Shown piece by piece: positions 57,031-64,000 of a DNA stretch of 64,000 bases. The translations under genes and the position numbers were made by a program. The DNA comes from Serpula lacrymans var. lacrymans S7.9 (lineage: Eukaryota; Basidiomycota; Agaricomycetes; Boletales; Serpulaceae). Location: the NCBI RefSeq assembly GCF_000218685.1, contig NW_006763292.1, forward strand, positions 744,562-808,561. The letters are read 5' to 3'. The notes beneath the pieces are model-generated. The model had not been told where the DNA came from, made no database searches, and worked only from the letters and a program-made list of their open reading frames with translations. Every line of letters begins with the position of its first letter. Position 1 is the first letter of the stretch.

Positions 57031-57159
57031 TCTTGACGGGATGGTCAGCAGCAGTGACCAGATCCCTTGGCGCTTCTGGCTCTGAGGCTACTGGATTCTG
57101 GGACTTGCTCCCTAGGCTTGCATCATTGTCCCACACCCTTGTACTTCTCCCGGCTGCGC

Positions 57160-57963
57160 TTGTCACAGGAGGTCCTCCACTTTTTCATCTGCTTACTCCT
57201 GCTGATGGTGCAGGTGGACTTATCCAGCCTGCACCACTTGCACCACTCCTCCATACTCTTTCTCTGCAGATCCTCTACACCCCTCGTAATCCCTACCACC
57301 ACCCTTGCCTTTCCCTTTCCCTTGCTGGTTGGAGGTGCTATGGGGTCCGGGTGCTGACCACTTGATGTCCCGGGGCATGGGCAGGTGTGCTGGGGGTGAG
57401 ATGGCCTTCAGGGCCTGGGAACAGGGGGTGGGGATGTGAAGCACCAGGATGGAGCTGCCCTCTTTGCCCTCTTTGACAAAACCACTATCATGTGAGCAAA
57501 GTTGTGCTTTCTTTTGCCAGTGGTGGGTGCCAGGGGGCTTTTGGAACATGTTGGTTTGATGGGAATGGTGGAAAAAGGATGAGGATGAGGTGGAACCACT
57601 GTGAAAATAAACAGTCAGTAAGTAATTGAATAAAAATGAAAAAATAGGAAACATACTTTGCAACCACCACCTATTGTCCAGAGTCTCCCTCCTCTCAGGA
57701 GTCTGTGTCACGGGATCAAACAAAACAGATTCCTCCACTGTCTCATCTTCCTGGCTGATTATAGAGGGATCCACTGCCCTTCCCTCATTCTCCGCCCCGC
57801 CAAACTGCGTGATGGCACTCAGAAAGAGCCAGGAGATGTGGAAGTCATGCCCGGTGTTGTTTCCCTCCCTTATTATGTCTGTCCCACTCACTACTTCCTC
57901 CCTCAGCATCTCCGCATACTGGTCCCTGCCTTGGACAAGAACCATGGGCCAGTACATAACCAT
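57160..57963 (-). other. Unknown two-exon gene, minus strand
   Basis: MVLVQGRDQYAEMLREEVVS, GHDFHISWLFLSAITQFGG, PVTQTPERRETLDNRWW (57963-57660), then an AT-rich gap that could be an intron, then SGSTSSSSFFHHSHQTNMFQ, SHDSGFVKEGKEGSSILVLH and a GKGKGKGGGRD stretch to 57220. The frame is open across the whole 247 codons. Low-complexity Gly/Lys tail. No known domain. Confidence 0.4.
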
Positions 57964-58039
57964 AACGGCCTTCCTGATGCACTCATTGGCTTTGTAGATT
58001 TTTTCTGGGGTAAAAAAAGGGATGTGATGAAAGTGTGGT

Positions 58040-58350
58040 GAAGGGTAGTATTGTCTGAGTGACTGAGATGTTAAAAGGGTTCAGACGTGTTATACATGGA
58101 TCTGGTGCCACAAATTGCGCCCATGAGAATTTTGAGAACAATACATGTGATTGCAAGTGATGTATCTTTCACATTTAAACACCAGAAATGTTGCAAATGC
58201 CAACTCCCCAGTGCAAATCCAGTGCCCATGAACCATCCCCAGGTATGTCCCATCATTTCAAATATTACTCCACCACCATCTTGAAATCCTTTTTTTTTCA
58301 GATTTACCCTTATTACACATCACGTTACCCACCATATTGATGTTTTATAT
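58040..58350 (+). other. Weak ORF with a cysteine cluster
   Basis: 58087-58284 opens MLYMDLVPQIAPMRILRTIH and KHQKCCKCQLPSANP. Nothing recognised. Confidence 0.2.
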
Positions 58351-58351
58351 C

Positions 58352-58600
58352 TGTTACAAAAGGATACTAGGTAATTGATTTAGAAAATGTATGAATATAT
58401 GTAAATTTGTTTGAACTCACCTCAGTCTCTAATATGAGGACTGAGGTGTCAATGAAGCGTCAAGTGAAACTTTCTATGCTATGGAAAAGTCTGAGATCCA
58501 AAATAGAAGGTGTTTCCCAGCCACCTACACAAATGTGGCTGGCAGCGGTGGTGCATGAGGCTCAACATATCTGTTAAGTCCTTTATGCGACAACACATAT
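58352..58600. repeat. Repeat shared with 39168-39390
   Basis: Begins at TGTTACAAAAGGATACTAGG. See the copy at 39168 for shared blocks. Confidence 0.5.
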
Positions 58601-58635
58601 ATGACCCAACAATCATGAATTGTACGTTCATACAT

Positions 58636-59005
58636 TTACTTGTACTTAAAAGGTCTGATATACATGTCATCAGCAATTTTAAGTGAGTCAACTGGCTTAT
58701 CAGACAATTCACCATCCCCGGGGGGGTCCGGCTCATCTGAATGCTCCTCGGGTCCTTCCTCCATGCCCTCCCCGGGGCCCTCCTCAGATCTCTCCCCAGC
58801 ACCCACTCTTACAAACAATATCTTTGATATTAGGGTGCCATGCAAGAGACCTAATTGTAACGGGAAAAACATCTTCAATATTGGGGTGCCATACAGGAGA
58901 CCTAATTGTAAAAACCCCAGGAGCACAATATTAGGGATGCCCGGGCCCTTAGTCTTTGATATAGGTGTGACCCAGCCTGGGTCATCTAAGACAGGCACCC
59001 TGTGA
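58636..59005 (-). other. ORF over tandem repeats (open on both strands)
   Basis: The minus strand reads 120 codons: repeated GLL(H/Y)GT and ISK/LK units over 58810-59000, then an acidic part (GERSEEGPGEGMEEGPEEHS) and DKPVDSLKIADDMYIRPFKYK-like end. The plus strand is open too (serine/proline-rich, then IRVPCKRPNCNGKN repeated). Acidic-to-basic composition favours the minus strand slightly. Function unknown. Confidence 0.3.
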
Positions 59006-59470
59006 CCCAGCTGGGTCGTCTAAGACGGGCACTGTTATTATACACAATTTTTGGACCTTTAAAATCTCATTCTCCACTTAAACTTTTTTTTCATAGTTTT
59101 TAAACACTGTGTCATGCGGCACTTTCTTGTGCTACACTGCTTTCCTTTATTCTTAGCTACAAGTCTCTCACACAGTGGAGCTGGTCACATGGGCTGCGCC
59201 CTATGACATTATCAGCTGCTGCCTTCATCAACTGTGTAGTACACATGTACAAATTGTCTGTAGTAGTATAAATACCCCAATAGATCAAGGAGACTCCTCA
59301 GCGAGTCCTCCTGTTATTTACCCATAACAAACTCAGTCCCACCCTAAGGGAGATTATCCTCTCCACTACTCACCACTCTCTGTCTGTCTTGTTGTGCACC
59401 AGAGTATACAAACTTTGGTTGTTACAGGCACCCTCTCACCCAGCCAGGTCATCAAAGATAGGCACAATAA
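58800..59470 (+). repeat. Two adjoining tandem repeat arrays, split by a solo LTR
   Basis: Array A: about 2-3 copies of a roughly 53-bp unit with TTGATATTAGGGTGCCATGC and GACCTAATTGTAA. Array B: about 3 copies of a roughly 42-bp unit with GTGACCCAGCCTGGGTCATC and TAAGACAGGCACCCT; the third copy lies beyond the LTR at 59427-59465. Confidence 0.75.
59033..59426 (+). repeat. Solo LTR, family 1, target duplication GGCAC
   Basis: TGTTATTATACACA...TTGGTTGTTACA, flanked by GGCAC at 59028-59032 and 59427-59431, inside array B. Confidence 0.9.
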
Positions 59471-59504
59471 TATCACATCTAACATGTATCAAGAACAAAG
59501 CTTG

Positions 59505-59830
59505 AAGGAAGTGTCTAGCCACTTGCTGAGAGCAATCAGGGACTGGAACTAGAGTCCAATGTGAGTAACTATATTATTAGAGAGTATGATAGGTATACAA
59601 TACCTAGAGTCCAATGTGAGTAACTAGAGAATAGGAAGCATTGGACTCTGCAGTACTGTCCGAAGTTTTGTAAACAAAGGTAAACAAAGCAGCCACAAAG
59701 GCAAAATCATAGAGAACACAATCAATAGTGAATGATAGAAGAATAGATAGAGAAAGGAATGAAAATATATAGGTAGCACAAAGGTGCAGGATCACCAAAA
59801 CTAACAACATGGCCCGGCTGGCACACTCTG
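59505..59830. repeat. LTR-like repeat (family 5), inverted relative to 26340-26660
   Basis: See the copy at 26203. Lies shortly upstream of the copia element that begins with gag at 60211, so it could be that element's 5' LTR. Confidence 0.5.
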
Positions 59831-60210
59831 CTGGACTCCGCTGGCCCCATATATATAGTAATATTATCAGGTAATAATGCAAGACAGAAGGTTATTACTA
59901 TACTATGTGGGCAGTAATGGTGGTGGGGAGGCAACGGCAGTAGTGCAAAGAGGAAAAGGTGGTGATGGTGGAGAGGTGGTGGTGTTGGAGTTGACCAGAA
60001 ATGATAGACTTGGTGTGTGGCAAACACACACCTAAAAGCATGATTGGGAACGATTTTCCCGCACAAGCAGAAAATCCTGGGTACATAAAAACTTGACTTG
60101 TTTGTCCTTGCCATCTCAGTTAATTACCATTTGGCTGAGGTGAGTAGTTTTACAGCTGATAGTTTTATCCCAATATTTTATTCTACTGTAGCACAGATTT
60201 ACTACAGGGT
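59830..60210. other. Leader-like sequence before copia gag
   Basis: Non-coding. Ends with GTTTGTCCTTGCCATCTCAG and an AT-rich stretch before ATG 60211. Primer-binding site not identified. Confidence 0.3.
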
Positions 60211-61489
60211 ATGAGTTCTGTAAACAGTACCAACATGTCTTTTGCTGGAGCTGGAGGGTCATCTCTTAGCATCCCAAAGCTAGATGAAAGAGGTACCAAC
60301 TGGGTACTCTTTAAAGATTGTTTTGAGTCCATGGTGGAAGCTCAAGGACTTTCAGATTATCTAGAGGGAATGTTCACTCCCTCAATGGAGTACAGGGCTG
60401 ACAGCAGTGTTCAGTTAGTAAAAGTCAACAGCTCAGCATTTTCTTCTAGTGAGCTACAAACCCACAGAAAATTGGTCCTGGTATATAGGCAAAAAGAGTG
60501 TAGTGTCAGACTGTACATAATGGCCACTATACTGGACCTTGTATATATTGTTAGAAAAGTAATATGAGAGATAGTATGACATGCAACAAAAGTTACATGA
60601 TCTGAGATGCAACAAGGATGAAAATATCACTTCCCACATCACTGAACTACTCAGATCAATGTCTTTTTGGCCATTATCATAATTTTTTTACACAAATCAT
60701 ACTGCCCTTGCCTCAACTCTGCTACTTCTGCAGCCAGAATATCTAAAACAAAACTGTCAGTTGACAACATTCTAGATACAGTGCTGGAAGGAGCAAAACA
60801 CTGTAGTGCTTCAAAACCAAAAAACTAAGCGGCCATGACAGCCAAAGCTATGCAAAAAAAGGCGGAAAAAAGAAACTGCCATGGATGTGGAAAACCGGGC
60901 CATAAAAAACATGACTGCCCTAATGAAGGCAAATCAAACTCAGATCATTCTGCTCCCCACCCCATCTCTGTACTCCAAACTCCAATCACTCCAAAGGTCA
61001 CAGTTCTGACACAGATGATGAATTATACACTTTTGCTGTATCCTGCACCAAAAAACCTATCCCGATGATCAGACAGGAAAAACTGGCAACAGGACTATAT
61101 ACTGTACTCCCGTGCACATCTCTGTCCATACTGGATGTTGACGGACTATGAGAATATCAGTCCAGAACCAATTTGCACGGCAGGAAATACCCCAGTGATG
61201 ACAATAGGCCAAGGCAGTGTCATGATGGTACTACCTAATAGCACAAAAACATTGTCAGTAAAATTAAAAGCAGCTTTACACGTACCGGAGATATTAGCCA
61301 TCCTTATTTCAGCCAATAAACTCAATAAAGCCGGGTTTATGATCCATATTACAGACCAAATAAGTAATATTCTATTGCCCAAACCAAAACAAAAGACTAT
61401 TGGGATAATTCCTATAAAAATGGTCTTTATCAGTTGTCCAATGGGACCAGAGATGAAAGTACAAACTGGTTGCATACTGCTGCAACAGT

Positions 61490-62130
61490 GTCATAACCAT
61501 GACTTTTTGGAAAAACTGAGTTCAGAGTGTGGAGATGGAATGGGGAGTGGAACGGAGTACAAGGTTGGGGATTGACTTAGCTCGTGCACTAGGCCCTTCC
61601 ATGGACCTTGATCCCTAACTCGTCAGAGTGAATATGGATGAGAGTAGAGGATGAAATGTAGAGGAGAGTAAAGGTCCTTCAGAGAAGGACCAGAAAACTT
61701 AGAAAGGGACTTGAGTAAAGGCAAGGGAATCTAGCTGATATTCAAACTGCAGGAACAGAGTACAGGAGCTACAACTTATATACTGTTGGAGGACTGGGAG
61801 CTAGTAAGGAGTAACCTGTAATGTAGGTACAGAGTTCCATGCGGACAATTATCTAGCAAGGGAAAATTGTATGTGGGAGGATTGTACTATAAGGTCTAAA
61901 CCAGAGTCCATGAGGAGTATGAAAATGTGTGTATGAAAATGTATGATAGACTAGAAGTCTGGTGCAGGAGTATTGGAGCGGATGTCCAGAGTACCATGTG
62001 GAGGTGGGGTATAGGGTTATGCCAATTGGCAGGATACAAGGAGCATAATCCCGAGGATACCAAAGATTCAGGGGGTTCAGACTTGAGAAAAGTACTCTTT
62101 GGAATTCCGGAGTTTTGCCTTCTGGCATAG
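61490..62130. other. Foreign stretch inside the copia element, borders unclear
   Basis: The pre-integrase coding sequence breaks off near 61480 and integrase coding resumes near 62200. The interval has no ORF with recognisable content, and I could not match its ends as LTRs or inverted repeats. It repeats GTATGAAAATGTGTGTATGAAAATG near 61918. Confidence 0.4.
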
Positions 62131-63036
62131 GTCACATATTGCACAAACCTGCTAGGCACTTGCAGAGTCTGGTATGATAGAGGGGATAAAACTTGACATG
62201 TCAACAAGACTATCTTTCTGTAACACTTGTACCAAGGCTAAAGCAGACAGAAAGCCTTTTACCCATGAATCATACACCTCTGTGGCTGAATATGGAGAAT
62301 GAATCCATAGTGACCTATGGGGACCTGCTGCTGTCAAGGATGTTACAGGCAAACACTATGCAATAACTCTCACACCAACTGGTTAAAAAAACTGGTCATC
62401 CACCCAAGCCTGCAAAGAAAACACTGCATAAACTAGCTACTGGAAAAAAACCAAACTTATCAGGTCTACAAGGATTTGGTGTGAGTGTATTTGTCAAAGA
62501 TGACAATGCTGGGAAACTCAATTCCCCAGCCAAAGAAGGTTATTTTGTTGGCTACAACAAAGAGAGCAAAGGTTACCAGATGTTCTGGCCTGATAAACAC
62601 TTTATAACAGTCAAGCAAAACATTGTCTTCAAAACCAGGCTAAAGGATGAGAACAAACATTAACGAGTCTTTTAAAGGGGAGGATGAGACATTTGAGACT
62701 GTGAACCCCATATTAAAACACATCAGTGCTAAGAATCCCAAGGCAACTGAAATTGAACACCCAAAATGCCAAGGAGGACCATATGGAAATCACAGCTAAC
62801 AACAAATCAGCTATACATCAGCTATACATCAGTTCAAGGATGATCTGAAGATGGAGTATGAAATTACTGACCTGGGACCTATACACTGGCTTGTGAGGAT
62901 ACAAATTGAAAGGAATCAAAGCCACAAAACTATATCCCTATATATGTCGAGTCAATACTTAGCACCTTTGACAAGCTTCACGCACTGTACCACGAAGTGA
63001 TTGGAAAATTAATGTACCTGGCCTTGGGTATAAGGT

Positions 63037-63567
63037 CAGGCTCCTCCACAGCCACTGTTTTGAGAGGGGATAATGAGTGCTAGGAAGTTCAGGACAAGGC
63101 TTATTAATAGATAGTCACATGATTATGATAATTTCAAAGTCAGCACAACTTTATTCCTCACTCTTTATTTATAGTGGCTGCAAATTAACATTTGTAAACA
63201 AAGGCTTGCCACAGTGATGGTGACGAGCATCATTGTTGGACATTGAAAAATGTTAATCATTCTTCAAATTGCAGTATAATTACTAATTTTGTATCTACAA
63301 GTACTCAATACAGATGGTCCTGTGTAATGCAGTCCAGTGATGTATGTTGATGGCCAGGCAGGATTTAAACTCCTTTACTGGCATCTGTAGGATAACCCAG
63401 CAAAAGCCAGGCTCCTATCCATGTTTTTTGCAGGCTTAAGTTGGAATAAAGTTGTGCTGACTTTCAATTATTATCTTATCATATCTAATCATATCTAATC
63501 TCATTATTATTTTGTGGCTCTAGGATTAAGTCCTCCTCTCTCAAAACAGTGGCTGTAGAGGAGCCTG
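63037..63567. mobile_element. Non-autonomous TIR element (MITE), 531 bp
   Basis: Terminal inverted repeats of 30 bp (63037-63066 and 63538-63567) match at 29 of 30 positions and start CAGGCTCCTC. GTATAAGGT (63028-63036) and GTATAAGGC (63568-63576) flank it: an 8-bp perfect or 9-bp duplication with one C-to-T change. The host copia frame reads LALGIRPDIT when the element and one duplication are removed. No transposase inside. The duplication size fits hAT or Mutator-like superfamilies; the terminal CAGG leaves this open. Confidence 0.88.
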
Positions 63568-63782
63568 GTATAAGGCCAGACATTACAGTTGCCATTTCTC
63601 TCTTGTCCCAATTTTTAAACAACCCCAGAACAGAACACTAGACAGCTGTGAAAATCAGATACGTCAAAGGAACACTAAACTACTAACTTACCTTGGTAGG
63701 ATCAGATAAGTGCCTAACTGGGTACACAGATAGTGATTGGGCATTGCAATCACATTGCCACTCAATCTCCAGCTACACTTTT

Positions 63783-64000
63783 TGTAACAACCAAAGTTTG
63801 TATACTCTGGTGCACAGCTCAGACAAGCAAGAGTGAAGTGAGTGGGAGTGGATACCTCTTATGATAAAACCGGGTTTGTTGTGGGTAAATAACAGGAGGA
63901 CTCGCTGAGGAGTCTCCTTAATCTATTGGGGTATTTATAGTACTACAGACTATTTGTACATATGTACTATACAGTTGATGAAGGCAGTGGCTGACAATGT
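63783..64000 (-). repeat. LTR family 1, running off the window
   Basis: Minus-oriented start TGTAACAACCAAAGTTTG, GGAGGACTCGCTGAGGAG and TTGGGGTATTTATAG match the family. Inserted in the copia RNase H region (after YTF). The right end lies outside. Confidence 0.85.

Larger units (their letters stand above)
60211..63777 (+). pseudogene. Ty1/copia element, heavily broken, carrying two insertions
   Basis: Gag 60211-60567 (LSIPKLDERGTNWVLFKDCF, AQGLSDYLEG), zinc knuckle at about 60880 (CHGCGKPGHKKHDC), protease/pre-integrase region 61135-61450 (TKTLSVKLKAALHVPEI, LISANKLNKAGFMI), an unrelated stretch about 61490-62130, integrase zinc finger and start 62200-62390 (CNTCTKAKADRKPFTHESY, SDLWGPAAVKDVTGKHYA), integrase C-terminal part 62461-62663 (EGYFVGYNKESKGYQMFW), then after a deletion RT end 62820-63030 (YEITDLGPIHWLVRIQIER), the TIR element 63037-63567, and RNase H start (TDSDWALQSHCHS, 63720-63770). 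An LTR-1 begins at 63783. Confidence 0.8.

Noticed and set aside
58800..59000. CRISPR-like array
   Set aside because: Units are adjacent imperfect copies without unique spacers; it is an ordinary minisatellite.
1..64000. A defence island, biosynthetic cluster or other prokaryote-style system
   Set aside because: No matching domains; short introns, chromodomain retroelements and Plavaka transposases identify fungal repeat-rich DNA.

Overview
The window looks like a transposon-dense, heterochromatin-like stretch of a filamentous basidiomycete genome, most likely an Agaricomycete. This rests on several Plavaka-type transposase copies, a chromodomain Ty3/gypsy element, Agaricomycete-style Ty1/copia elements, a DUF6698-like gene piece, and spliceosomal introns of about 50-57 bp with GT...AG ends. 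I see no rRNA, no convincing tRNA gene, no CRISPR and no bacterial operon. Nearly every coding region is broken, usually by TGA/TAG/TAA codons that a single C-to-T or G-to-A change would explain.

Layout. 0-3.5 kb: doubtful minus-strand exons, an internally deleted gypsy element (minus) and a solo LTR. 3.5-6.6 kb: anonymous sequence, a minisatellite and a coiled-coil ORF. 6.7-9.85 kb: a deleted copia element fused to a Plavaka C-terminal gene; bases 7796-9758 are the left arm of a roughly 1.96-kb inverted repeat whose right arm lies at 30502-32464. 9.9-18.9 kb: unknown multi-exon genes, split by a complete chromovirus (11460-17627, 5-bp target duplication). 19-26.7 kb: a solo LTR, a DUF6698-like gene piece, a truncated minus-strand gypsy element whose 5' LTR carries another LTR, and anonymous DNA. 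26.8-36.2 kb: a third gypsy relic, solo LTRs, two Plavaka C-terminal relics and a long minus-strand copia element. 36.2-39.1 kb: a copia pol interrupted by an LTR within an LTR. 39.4-48.9 kb: a SINE-like repeat, a Plavaka C-terminus, a Helitron helicase-like gene and unknown multi-exon genes. 49.1-54 kb: one Plavaka transposase interrupted by an LTR (itself carrying the SINE-like repeat) and by a Tc1/mariner element, and scarred by a small in-place inversion. 55-59.5 kb: unknown genes, a Plavaka C-terminus and tandem repeats split by a solo LTR. 59.5-64 kb: a copia element carrying a TIR element and a terminal LTR.

The elements form a layered insertion record. Target duplications I could read directly define at least eleven separate insertion events, and in several cases removing the insert plus one duplication rejoins the host reading frame. 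No host gene can be claimed confidently. The most informative features are the nested stack at 49-54 kb with its micro-inversion, the long inverted repeat with a sharp identity boundary, the SINE-like family with a tRNA-Tyr-like core, and the TIR element at 63 kb.
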